Counted from the first letter of the stretch, positions 52,807-61,014 are shown. The stretch is 64,000 nt of DNA from CAZNPL01 sp964574815 (GCA_964574815.1 CAZNPL010000005.1:124001-188000), one strand, 5' to 3'. Notes: generated by a model from the sequence alone, not told the origin. Numbers and translations: made by a program.

Positions 52807-55800
52807 TTAAGGGCAGCCCGGGATCTTCGTGCTCTCGCAAGTTCCGTTCACGCACTGGTCATCGGTGCACGGGTCCAGGTCCGTACACGGCGTCCCATCG
52901 GGCCTCGGTACCGGCAGACATTGGTCGGACACCGGATCGCATTGGCCCACGTTGCACTCATCATCCAGGAAACTGCAATCCTGCACCTCGGCCGAGCAGA
53001 CGCCGCCTTCGCAGAGACCGATGGGCGTGCAGGGAAGATTCGGGTCGCAGGCGGCGCCGTCCGGCAGCGGGCTGCACACGTCATTGAAACAGGTCTCGCA
53101 GGCAGCGCAATCGTCGTCGGTCGCGCAACTCGCTACGCACTGCCCGTTAATGCAGGATTCGCCCTCGACGCAATCATCGTCGGCCTCGCACGTCACACAA
53201 ACACCGCTGCGGCAGATCCCTTCCAAATCTCCGCAGAATTCACCCTCGGCGCCGTCGCAACCGCAGTTATCAAAAGCGACGGTGCCCGCGCAGGTAACGA
53301 TGCACACGTCGTTCTCGGTGCAGGGGTTCTCGTCGTCGCACGGTGTGTTGGCCTCGACATCCTCACACACGCCGTCAACGCACGTTTGGCATTCCCCGCA
53401 GTCCTTGTCGCCAGCGCAGTCCGGGACGCAGTCGCCGTCCACACAAGTTTCACCCTCGAAACAGTCGCTGTCGGTGACGCAGACCACGCATTCGCCACCG
53501 GAGCACGTCCCGAAACCACCGATCGACGTGCAGCAACACGCGTCGCCGTTCTGAACCGTTGCGCACGTGCAGTCCGTCGTCACGTTGATGCACGTGTGGG
53601 TCACCTCCGTGTCGCACTCGTCCCGATCAGTGCAGGCGATCCCGTCATCGCAGTCGGCGTCGCTCTCGCAGCCCGGCACGCATTCGCCGAGCAAGCAGAC
53701 TTCGCCTTCGGAGCAGTCGCCGTCCGCCTCGCACTGCACGCAATCGCCGTCCACACAAGCCTCACCCTCAAAGCAGTCGCTGTCCGTGACGCAGACCACG
53801 CACTCGCCGCCAGAACACGTCCCGAAGCCGCCGATCGACGTGCAACAACACGCGTCGCCGTCTTGAACCGTCGCGCACGTGCAATCCGTCGTCACGTTGA
53901 TGCACGTGTGGGTCACCTCCGTGTCGCACTCGTCCCGATCAGTGCAGGCGATCCCGTCATCGCAGTCGGCGTCGCTCTCGCAGCCCGGCACGCATTCGCC
54001 GAGCAAGCAGACTTCGCCTTCGGAGCAGTCGCCGTCCGCCTCGCACTGCACGCAATCGCCGTCCACACAAGCCTCACCCTCAAAGCAGTCGCTGTCCGTG
54101 ACGCAGACCACGCACTCGCCGCCAGAACACGTCCCGAAGCCGCCGATCGACGTGCAACAACACGCGTCGCCGTCTTGAACCGTCGCGCACGTGCAATCCG
54201 TCGTCACGTTGATGCACGTGTGGGTCACCTCCGTGTCGCACTCGTCCCGATCAGTGCACGCGATCCCGTCATCGCAGTCGGCGTCGCTCTCGCAACCCGG
54301 CACGCATTCGCCGAGCAGGCAGACTTCACCTTTGGCGCAGTCGTCGTCCGTTTCGCACTCCACGCACTCGCCGTCCACGCACGTCTCACCTTCGATGCAA
54401 TCGGCGTCGCTCTCGCAGGCGAAAATGCACTCACCGCTCACACACGTTCTCACCGCGCCCTCGCCGCAGAGCTTTCCTTCCGCTCCATCGCAGCCGCAGT
54501 TGTCCTCCGCCACGACGCCGTTGCACCCCCAACCGAAGTCAGCCGTGCACTCGTCGTTTTCGGTGCAGGCGTTCTCGTCGTCACACGCGGTGAACGCCTC
54601 GGCCTGCTGACACTCGCCTTCAACGCACTCGTAACACACCTCGCAATCGTCGTCCGTCTTGCAGGGGCCGACGCACTCACCGTCAACGCAAGTCTCACCT
54701 TCGATGCAATCGGCGTCGCTCTCGCAGGCGAAAATGCACTCACCGTTCACACACGTTCTCACCGCGCCCTCGCCGCAGAGCTTTCCTTCCGCTCCATCGC
54801 AGCCGCAGTTGTCCTCCGCCACGACTCCGTTGCACCCCCAACCGAAGTCAGCCGTGCACTCGTCATTCTCGGTGCAGACGTTCTCGTCATCGCACCCGGT
54901 AAACGCTTCAACCTGCTGACACTCGCCCTCAACGCACTCGTAACACACCTCGCAATCGTCGTCCGTTTCGCATTCCTCGGTCGAGCACTCGCCGTCTACG
55001 CAAAACTCACCCTCTCCACAGCACACGCCCTCGCAGCAGACGTTCGCACAGCACGAATCATCGCAGCATGATTCGCCCGAGCCGCAAGACGACACGCACT
55101 CGCCGTCCTCGCACTCTTCGCAATCGTCGCAGTCACAGCACTCACCGGTCACCGAGTACGGCGGGCAGTTGCAGCCCCAGCCGGCCACTCGAATGCCGTC
55201 GCCCGGATCACTCCGGATCACGGAGGCGTCGTCGCTCACGTGCCCGGTCGCCACGATCTCGAATTTGTTAGTGTCGTGGTCGAAGCTCAGGAAATATGCC
55301 ACCGCCCCGGCCGGCAGCGTGCTCATGTTGGGGTAAGTGATCTCCACCGGCGGGTCGAAATGCGCGCCCGCCGGCTGCAGCGTCCACGCGAACGGCGGCG
55401 CCGCCCCGTCCGGCATCGGCATCGGGATCTTGTCGGCGTGCACCTGGTTGAGCGACACGATGGCCGGGTCGGCTGGGCTCGGAACCGTGCCGTCCGACCG
55501 CGTCATCGATCCCGCCCGAATCACCATGCGCAGCCCGTCGATGCCCTCGACGGTAAGCTCGACGTCTTCGGTGTTGTCAAACGGCTTGGCATTCGCGGGA
55601 TTCAGCGGCGGCAGCAACACCGGCGTCGGAAGCGAGTTCTCCGCCCGTGGTATGATGACCGTTTCATAAGCCAAAGCCGGGTAACTGCCCTGCGGTACGT
55701 CAGGGCCCTTGGGCCCGCCGATGTGCGTGGCCGTCAAGCCGTCGACGTACAAGTGCGCCGGCCCGGACCCTGCAATGCCTTCGATCAGGAATCGTCCGTT

Positions 55801-58053
55801 GACATCCGAGAAAACCGGTGCGGTATTTACGCCGCCGACCTCCACAACGCAGCTGGCGGCCTGAATCGGTTGTTGCGAATTGTCCAGCACTACACCAGCA
55901 AACGTCGTGTCCGCGCTCTCGCCCCGGCGCTGAACGCCGAAGACAATGAACCGAGCGGGCCTGTCGGGATTTCCAAGAAATGTGGCCTGGACGATGTTGT
56001 TGCCGGGCTCGCCGCCGAGCGTAAGTTCCACCTCCGCATGCCCCGTATCGCTCGTTTCGATCGTGACGCTCTTGCGGTCATTGATGCGGCCGCCGCGAAT
56101 CACCTCGAACGTGACCGGCACCCCGGACACGCCGTTGCAGCGATCGTTGACCCAAACGCGAAGAGGCTCTGGCGCGGGGCCGCCCGCCTCGGCGCGCTGA
56201 TTGAAGCCCGAGGCCACGTTGATCTGAACTGCGGGCGCCGGCGTGGCCGACGCGCAAAAAAACGTGGTCCCTGCGATGCTCGTCGAGGTGACCTCTACGC
56301 GGTTGTTTCCGCATCCGGCGTCGCTGCCCATCCGCCAATAGGCGCGGGCCAGACCGTCGGGATCCGTGCGAACCTGGATCATCATGGTGTCAGGGAACGA
56401 TTCGGCCGGAACCGGGTCGGCACTCAGACGGCCGTCGCTTCGCGTCACGTCAAACGTCACGATCTTGTTGGCAAGAGGAGACCCGTCGCCGTTAAGCACG
56501 CGTACCGCGATCGGCTCACTCAATACGGACTGGATCGGCCCGGTCTGACCGGCACCCGAGACGACCTCCATCTTTGGCGTGTTCGGCGGGATGACCACGC
56601 GCGAGATGGTGATCGACCGTTCGGCCGAATTGCCCAGTTCATCGGTCGCGACAGCGGTGATCGTGTTCGCACCCGGCTGCAGCGGCACCGCCTGCCGCTC
56701 GAACGTGCCGTTCGTGCCGATGCCGACATCGACGATCGCGTTAACCCCGTTAACGGCTACCGTGAGACCCATAAAACCCGTAAGCTGGTCGGAAACGCGC
56801 CCGGCCACATCGATGGCGTCAGTCGTCAGGTCCGATCCGTCCGGCGGGAAATCGATGAAGAGCTCGGGGGGATTGCTGTCCTGTGTCACGTTGATCGATA
56901 CGGGCACACCTTCGACACCGGAACTCGTGACTGGCGTGATGAAGATGTGGTTGGCCCGGTTCCGTGCCAGCGGTGCGGTGGCGCTGAACGCTCCCCCGAT
57001 CACGTCGGCTTCGACGGAGCCTCCGGGGCCGGAAACCCGCACCTTGGTCGTAAACGCCGATTGGCAACCCGACACCCGGCCATTAATGCTAGCTGTCGCT
57101 GCATTGGTGGGGGATGACACGGGGTCAACCACCGGTGCGGCCGGCGGCGAGTCCCGGTTGGTGAACTCGGCCAACACGAATGTGTTGTCGCCGATCGACA
57201 AGCTGAGCAAGGCGTCGGTCGACTCGACATCTCCGCCCCATCGGTTGAAACAAGCCGAGTCGCCGGAGACCGCCTCGAGCTGGACCCGCGTTCCTACTTC
57301 GAACTCCCAGCCGCGGCCGTCGTCAACCGAGACAGGATCGCCGACCGGAGACACCGCGACGTCTCCGCCGCCTGAAATCGCGACCGTCAACAGGGCCGTC
57401 TCACCTTCGCCGCCTCCACCCGGGGGACCTCCCCCTCCACCCGACGGCGGATCGTCATCTTCGTCGTCGCCATCGTCACCGTCATCCGGGTCGGGCGGCG
57501 CCGTCGAGCTGAGTCCCTGAGTCAACGCCACGACAGCTTCATCACCGCAACCGCGCTCCAAGGTAATGATCGCATCCCCCGCCCGTTCCACCGTATACAG
57601 CGTTGTGCACTGCGCAGGTCGATCGAACGATCCCAGCGGCCCTTGGCCATTATCACTTAAAGACTCAACGGACCACGTGCACACGCACTCGGGGGCGGCT
57701 TGTCGCACCCCGATGGCAGCGCCTTGTGGAACCGAGAAAAGAACCTGTGTCCCAACCGTCAAGTCTCGCAAGTCCACACCTGTGTCCCCTTCCGACGAGA
57801 ACGCGAAACCGGCCAATTCGTTCAAGGCGAAGCGCTCTTCGGGCGTCAGAGATTCGGCGTCGTCATCGGTTGGCTGCTCTCCGCCACCACGATCCGGAGG
57901 TGGAGCATTGTCGTTTTCGTTTGGCGTCGGCTGCCCTGTATCCGGCTCATCCGGCGGCCCGGGCCGCACTGAAGGACAGCCGGCCAATGCGGCGACAAAA
58001 TACCCAATCGCAATGACAAGGAGGGTGCGCTGCAGTACGCTGGAAACTCGCAT
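52807..58053 (-). CDS. Giant Cys-rich surface lipoprotein with tandem repeats
   Basis: A 1748-residue lipoprotein. ATG 58053 starts MRVSSVLQRT with lipobox FVAALAGC. A low-complexity Pro/Asp/Gly linker surrounds an early beta domain. Ig-like domains cover about residues 230-700 (TLGGEPGNNIVQATF). Two tightly Cys-rich stretches follow, starting CNCPPYSVTGECCDCDDC. The last ~700 residues are modules such as CESDADCIEGETCVDGEC and CDDGIACTDRDECDT. Inside these are near-identical repeats of 104 residues (three copies) and 103 residues (two copies). Disulfide-rich, calcium-poor, surface-anchored architecture is inferred. It is first of three exported-protein genes in the island. Confidence 0.82.
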   Translation of the reverse strand: MRVSSVLQRTLLVIAIGYFVAALAGCPSVRPGPPDEPDTGQPTPNENDNAPPPDRGGGEQPTDDDAESLTPEERFALNELAGFAFSSEGDTGVDLRDLTVGTQVLFSVPQGAAIGVRQAAPECVCTWSVESLSDNGQGPLGSFDRPAQCTTLYTVERAGDAIITLERGCGDEAVVALTQGLSSTAPPDPDDGDDGDDEDDDPPSGGGGGPPGGGGEGETALLTVAISGGGDVAVSPVGDPVSVDDGRGWEFEVGTRVQLEAVSGDSACFNRWGGDVESTDALLSLSIGDNTFVLAEFTNRDSPPAAPVVDPVSSPTNAATASINGRVSGCQSAFTTKVRVSGPGGSVEADVIGGAFSATAPLARNRANHIFITPVTSSGVEGVPVSINVTQDSNPPELFIDFPPDGSDLTTDAIDVAGRVSDQLTGFMGLTVAVNGVNAIVDVGIGTNGTFERQAVPLQPGANTITAVATDELGNSAERSITISRVVIPPNTPKMEVVSGAGQTGPIQSVLSEPIAVRVLNGDGSPLANKIVTFDVTRSDGRLSADPVPAESFPDTMMIQVRTDPDGLARAYWRMGSDAGCGNNRVEVTSTSIAGTTFFCASATPAPAVQINVASGFNQRAEAGGPAPEPLRVWVNDRCNGVSGVPVTFEVIRGGRINDRKSVTIETSDTGHAEVELTLGGEPGNNIVQATFLGNPDRPARFIVFGVQRRGESADTTFAGVVLDNSQQPIQAASCVVEVGGVNTAPVFSDVNGRFLIEGIAGSGPAHLYVDGLTATHIGGPKGPDVPQGSYPALAYETVIIPRAENSLPTPVLLPPLNPANAKPFDNTEDVELTVEGIDGLRMVIRAGSMTRSDGTVPSPADPAIVSLNQVHADKIPMPMPDGAAPPFAWTLQPAGAHFDPPVEITYPNMSTLPAGAVAYFLSFDHDTNKFEIVATGHVSDDASVIRSDPGDGIRVAGWGCNCPPYSVTGECCDCDDCEECEDGECVSSCGSGESCCDDSCCANVCCEGVCCGEGEFCVDGECSTEECETDDDCEVCYECVEGECQQVEAFTGCDDENVCTENDECTADFGWGCNGVVAEDNCGCDGAEGKLCGEGAVRTCVNGECIFACESDADCIEGETCVDGECVGPCKTDDDCEVCYECVEGECQQAEAFTACDDENACTENDECTADFGWGCNGVVAEDNCGCDGAEGKLCGEGAVRTCVSGECIFACESDADCIEGETCVDGECVECETDDDCAKGEVCLLGECVPGCESDADCDDGIACTDRDECDTEVTHTCINVTTDCTCATVQDGDACCCTSIGGFGTCSGGECVVCVTDSDCFEGEACVDGDCVQCEADGDCSEGEVCLLGECVPGCESDADCDDGIACTDRDECDTEVTHTCINVTTDCTCATVQDGDACCCTSIGGFGTCSGGECVVCVTDSDCFEGEACVDGDCVQCEADGDCSEGEVCLLGECVPGCESDADCDDGIACTDRDECDTEVTHTCINVTTDCTCATVQNGDACCCTSIGGFGTCSGGECVVCVTDSDCFEGETCVDGDCVPDCAGDKDCGECQTCVDGVCEDVEANTPCDDENPCTENDVCIVTCAGTVAFDNCGCDGAEGEFCGDLEGICRSGVCVTCEADDDCVEGESCINGQCVASCATDDDCAACETCFNDVCSPLPDGAACDPNLPCTPIGLCEGGVCSAEVQDCSFLDDECNVGQCDPVSDQCLPVPRPDGTPCTDLDPCTDDQCVNGTCESTKIPGCP
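53431..54350. repeat. 312-bp tandem repeat, about three copies
   Basis: Blocks starting near 53431, 53743 and 54055 repeat with a 312-bp (104-codon) period. Landmarks such as GTGATGCACGTGTGGGTC-like TTGATGCACGTGTGGGTC recur at exact 312-bp steps. Copies 2 and 3 are almost identical, while copy 1 has a few substitutions. The period keeps the reading frame of the Cys-rich lipoprotein. Confidence 0.85.
54376..54990. repeat. 309-bp tandem repeat, two copies
   Basis: GAAAATGCACTCACC at 54421 recurs at 54730, followed by the same CCGCAGAGCTTTCCTTCCGC stretch. The period is 309 bp (103 codons) and in frame. It lies directly beside the 312-bp array in the same gene. Confidence 0.8.
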
Positions 58054-58728
58054 TATCCATTCATCCTCTGGACGACCCGGCCCGGGCATTTCCTCCCGAG
58101 GACAAGCCCCTTCTGCACGCTCCGAACAGCTTCCCGGTTATTACCGAACTAAGCCGGACGGGTGCTCCGTGGACACAAATCAGCATTGCCGATTCAGCGA
58201 CCGCCTGATTAAACGCCTGATACGATTCGACCCGCTCACGTCAGATCCAACCAACGTAGCAGATTCCGCTACGTGGCCGGAGTCTCTCAAACAGGAATCA
58301 CACAATGGAAGGAGCAGGACCGGCGGGAAGAATCAACGCCGTGTCGGATGCAGAATTGAAATTCAGCAAAAGCTCGCCCACTGCAACCTTGATCCCATGA
58401 GACCGCTGGTGGTCCCGTTGAACCGGCCCTGACAATGTCAGAGGGAACTATTTCCGGCCGGAAAGGGCGCACGGCTCCCCACGACGCGGTTTGCACATCG
58501 CCACGCAAAACACACCACTCGGCGAACCACGCGCCCGAGACGTTAGCACCCAAACATTTAGACTCCGACCCGAATGACGAGTATATACCGTCCATCCCCG
58601 CTGATGCAAGCCAGAGCAGCACGAATTCTTGAAGCAGCGAATTGGGCACCACAGCGGTCGAGAATGCGTCAATGCTGTCGTGGCATGGCTTGGAAAGACG
58701 GGTGTGATCCCGTGGGGGGAAACACCTG
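58054..58728. other. Intergenic upstream of the Cys-rich lipoprotein
   Basis: No gene is recognised in 675 bases. Its last ~80 bases encode, in a neighbouring frame, a segment VVAWLGKTGVIPWGE that resembles the N-terminal part of the zinc-ribbon protein (see copy B). Confidence 0.45.
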
Positions 58729-58893
58729 ATGGACGACTATCTCACCGGCACGGCCATCACCGTGATCGTGGCGCTCTTGGTTCTGCTAGCGTCCCGGGTG
58801 GCGTGGGCCGTGCTTGTCCGGCGTTGCCGGGTGTGCGATGCGGTCGTGCTACGGCGGGGGAGGTATTGTCAGGCCTGCGGGAGCCGGGTGTGA
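58729..58893 (+). CDS. Membrane zinc-ribbon protein, copy B
   Basis: A 54-residue frame: MDDYLTGTAITVIVALL, one membrane helix, then CRVCDAVVLRRGRYCQACGS. It closely matches the C-terminal part of the copy at 46006-46299. The sequence just upstream encodes VVAWLGKTGVIPWGE in another frame, aligning with IVTWLQHWGVLPLAE of copy A. The longer ancestral protein is therefore frameshifted here, and the present ATG gives a short version. Function unknown; short membrane zinc ribbons of this kind are frequent in planctomycetes. Confidence 0.5.
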   Translation: MDDYLTGTAITVIVALLVLLASRVAWAVLVRRCRVCDAVVLRRGRYCQACGSRV

Positions 58894-59085
58894 GGGCGAC
58901 GGAACGACGGTGCGGGCTACCGGGAGCCGGTTTCGATGACGACCAGTAATGCGTGATACTGTAGTCGTGCCGGTAACATCGGTGTGAAGGTGGTTGGAAG
59001 TGCGTTCTCGGGGCTGGAGCCGGCGCTGAAAGCCCTTGGTACGATAAGAAGTGCGGAATCTTGAACCAAAGCCACGTGACGACTG
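58738..59085 (+). repeat. Direct repeat B flanking the envelope-gene block
   Basis: Same order and orientation as 46144-46492: TATCTCACCGG, zinc-ribbon end, GCGTGATACTGTAGTCGTGC, TTGAACCAAAGCC, CGTGACGACTG. The two copies are 12.6 kb apart and enclose the three exported-protein genes. Confidence 0.8.
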
Positions 59086-59465
59086 GTCTTGAAGTTGAGG
59101 GCACGGAGGACGAGTTTGCCGTGACGCTCGTGGAGGTCGCCCCTGTGGAGCGCCTGCGTTTCAATCTGCTCTACGATTTCGGCGACGGCTGGGATCACGA
59201 GGTGGTCGTCGAGAGAATCGTGGCACGCGAAACCGGCCAGCCCCTGCCGTGCTGTCTTGGTGGCGAGCGGGCCCGTCCACCGGAGGATTGCGGCGGCCCC
59301 TTGGGTTACCCGGATCTACTGGAGACGATCCGCGACCCGAATCATGAGGAGCACGATGCCGCGCTGGAGTGGGTCGGCGACTCCTTCGACCCTAAAGCCT
59401 TCGACCTCACGGCTCTGAACAAGCGCCTGCCCAGGGACATCGAGCTCATGGCGAGTTGGAGATAG
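59061..59465 (+). pseudogene. Plasmid pRiA4b ORF-3-like protein, N-terminally truncated
   Basis: A 134-residue frame whose residues 30-130 read LRFNLLYDFGDGWDHEVVVE, CLGGERARPPEDCGGPLGY and EWVGDSFDPKAFDLTALNK. These are the hallmarks of the pRiA4b ORF-3-like domain. The usual N-terminal half (a PPIWRRI strand and the HLHxF region) is missing. It is replaced by the end of direct repeat B, so repeat formation or recombination probably cut this gene. Confidence 0.75.
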
Positions 59466-59737
59466 CGATCGGCCGGCGCCCCGGCGGCATTGTCACAGGA
59501 TGAGGGCCTGTTCTTAACGCCTCTGACAACCGCGCCATCTCAAACGCGAACGCAAGCCTCCACCGCTGGGAATCGTTAAGTCTGAAACGGCCCGGATCGG
59601 AATAGACCCCGTTTTTCGGACGGAAGCAGGGATCGCAAGTCGCCCAGGAGTCACACGGTCGAAGTCCTTGACCCGAATCCACGCGAAGACCGGAGATTTG
59701 AAAACCGGGCGTGCGAAGTTGCGCCCGTCATCGCCCG
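59466..59737. other. Intergenic near the right end of the island
   Basis: No gene or strong signal is seen in either strand. Confidence 0.4.
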
Positions 59738-60040
59738 TCACGTATTGTCACCCTGTGGGCGCGAGACCGATTCTACCATCGCCATCACGGCCGCTCTAAG
59801 AGTGTGCGGTAGCGCGGGCCAAGCCGCGATCACGGCCTGAAGTTCGTCGTCGCCGTGACCGCCACCAGGGACTCTCCCACATGCTGGCCCACATGCCGAC
59901 GATTCGCCTTGAGCTAAGTCCGCTTCTTCACTAGCCTTAGCTTGGCCGGGATGAGAGGTTCTCATCCTGAAGACAGGGGTTCGAGTCCCCTTGGGGGTAG
60001 TCGGTGACAATCGATGGCACTCGATGCGGAGGACGGCCAT
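59738..60040 (-). CDS. Integrase C-terminal extension encoded across attR
   Basis: A 100-residue frame crossing the right att copy. Its first part (RLSPTTPKGTRTPVFRMRT) comes from outside the island and the core. The remaining 72 residues, from SHPGQAKASEEADLAQGES to AVMAMVES, are encoded by the island end. The frame is exactly that of the integrase at 39628-40818 relative to the core, so circularisation would fuse the integrase to these 72 residues (468 in total). The motif DDELQAVIAAWPALPHTLRA looks like a real helical segment. In the integrated state it is attached instead to the integrase remnant at 60062-60331, in the same frame but beyond a TAA at 60062. Confidence 0.6.
   Translation of the reverse strand: MAVLRIECHRLSPTTPKGTRTPVFRMRTSHPGQAKASEEADLAQGESSACGPACGRVPGGGHGDDELQAVIAAWPALPHTLRAAVMAMVESVSRPQGDNT
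59873..59900. repeat. 28-bp terminal repeat, right (candidate integrase arm site)
   Basis: Identical to 39824-39851. Here it is 55 bases inside the right att core; on the left it is 150 bases inside. Both have the same orientation, so in an excised circle the two would flank the att core. Confidence 0.7.
59956..59999 (+). repeat. Attachment-site copy at right end (attR)
   Basis: An exact 44-bp copy of tRNA-Glu positions 39630-39673, lacking the 5' part of the tRNA. It marks the right boundary of the island. Confidence 0.88.
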
Positions 60041-60061
60041 AAGTGGCTGTCCTCCTTGACG

Positions 60062-60331
60062 TTACGGACTTGTCGTCACCCCCCCATCACGGTCTTCGGT
60101 GCTATGCGGTGACTGCTCCGATCCACGTGATGTACCCCGTTTCGCCAAGTAAAACGCCAAGAAATCCACCAAGAAATTGTCCGGGTGATGTCGAGCCTTC
60201 TGCCACGCTTCCCAATTCACCGGACGACCATCCGTGCCGGTCGCCCTCAACCGTTCTGATTCAACTTCCCTGTCGCAATCCATATTGGGCAGGGCATCGA
60301 CGGCGGAACGCTGGTCCAAAAGACGCGGGTT
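60062..60331 (-). pseudogene. C-terminal remnant of a second integrase
   Basis: Reading leftward, NPRLLDQRSAVDALP matches DPRVLDMANAIDSLP of the island integrase directly after its catalytic Tyr. ESERLRATGTD matches KSERLRATGTD. After the stop at 60062 the same frame runs on into TPKGTRTPVFRMRT at the att core. The catalytic domain upstream is missing. This is what remains of an integrase from another element that had used the same tRNA-Glu site. Confidence 0.75.
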
Positions 60332-60681
60332 ACAGCCGCTCGTAGCATCTGACGGGACGTGATGGGGGATGAGACCGCCCCCTCCCGACAAGGCAGCCAT
60401 GTTTCCCGTCCGGAATTGGCGGGCTTTGATTCCTGGTTTCCTGGTCATTCGGCTCATCTGCCTCGCGGACTTCCCAGCGGGGGGATGGACACGTGCAGCG
60501 GCGGGGGTATACTTCCGGCGGTTGGTTCGTCGAACGAGGCACGTACCTGACCTTGGCTACCCAAGTCCGGCCCGCATTGCCAAGATCGTCTTCCACCTTC
60601 GAGGCCTGAACGTAGGCCACTTTCACCCGCGGCCCTGAAAGTAAAACAACGGGTCGGGCATGCAATCGACAGGAGATTGCG
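60332..60681. other. Remnant region before the RRM gene
   Basis: No intact gene is present. This is where the rest of the second integrase would be expected, but I see no catalytic motifs. The last 20 bases carry the ribosome-binding site GACAGGAG of the next gene. Confidence 0.45.
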
Positions 60682-61014
60682 ATGGGTAACAAACTGTATA
60701 TTGGGAACCTCGGCTACGATGTCACCAGTTCGGACTTGCAAGCTCTGCTGACGCCACATGGAACCGTCCAGAGTGCGGAAGTCATCACGGACCAGTACAC
60801 CGGAAAAAGCAAGGGGTTCGGATTCGTGGAAATGGACTCTGACGACGAAGCCCAAGCGGCCATTGCGGCGTTGGACGGAAAGGATCACGGCGGTCGCGCC
60901 CTGAAGGTGAACGAAGCCAAGCCCCGTGCACCTCGCACCGGTGGCGGTGGCGGTTACGGTGGCGGCGGCGGTCGTGGAGGCCGCGGCGGAGGCGGTCGCC
61001 GAGACCGCTACTAG
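60682..61014 (+). CDS. Small RRM RNA-binding protein with glycine-rich tail
   Basis: A 110-residue single-RRM protein. RNP2 is KLYIGNLGYDV, RNP1 is KGFGFVEM, and residues 85-110 are a Gly/Arg tail (GGGGGYGGGGGRGGRGGGG) ending RRDRY. Bacterial proteins of this shape bind single-stranded RNA, and many are cold- or stress-induced. AGGAG lies at good spacing from ATG 60682. A strong terminator follows at 61040, so it is a single-gene unit. Confidence 0.92.
   Translation: MGNKLYIGNLGYDVTSSDLQALLTPHGTVQSAEVITDQYTGKSKGFGFVEMDSDDEAQAAIAALDGKDHGGRALKVNEAKPRAPRTGGGGGYGGGGGRGGRGGGGRRDRY

Larger units (their letters stand above)
39630..59999. mobile_element. tRNA-Glu-integrated genomic island, about 20.3 kb
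   Basis: The boundaries are an exact 44-bp direct repeat of the tRNA-Glu 3' part (anticodon stem to discriminator). Next to the intact tRNA lie a tyrosine integrase and an AlpA-like HTH gene. A perfect 28-bp repeat lies inside both ends (39824-39851, 59873-59900). Cargo includes a divergent ATPase/VWA pair, small accessory genes, a PLP dehydratase, and a 12-kb block of exported proteins. No conjugation or capsid genes are seen. It is therefore not a self-transmissible ICE or phage as it stands. Confidence 0.85.

Noticed and set aside
52921..55071. Long open frame (716 codons) on the plus strand
   Set aside because: It is the shadow of the Cys-rich lipoprotein on the minus strand; its translation is low-complexity Ala/Val/Arg with no start signal. 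The other long plus-strand frame at 55240-57117 is rejected for the same reason.
59738..60040. Independent 100-residue gene
   Set aside because: It starts inside chromosomal sequence beyond the att core and is better explained as the integrase extension joined to an integrase remnant.
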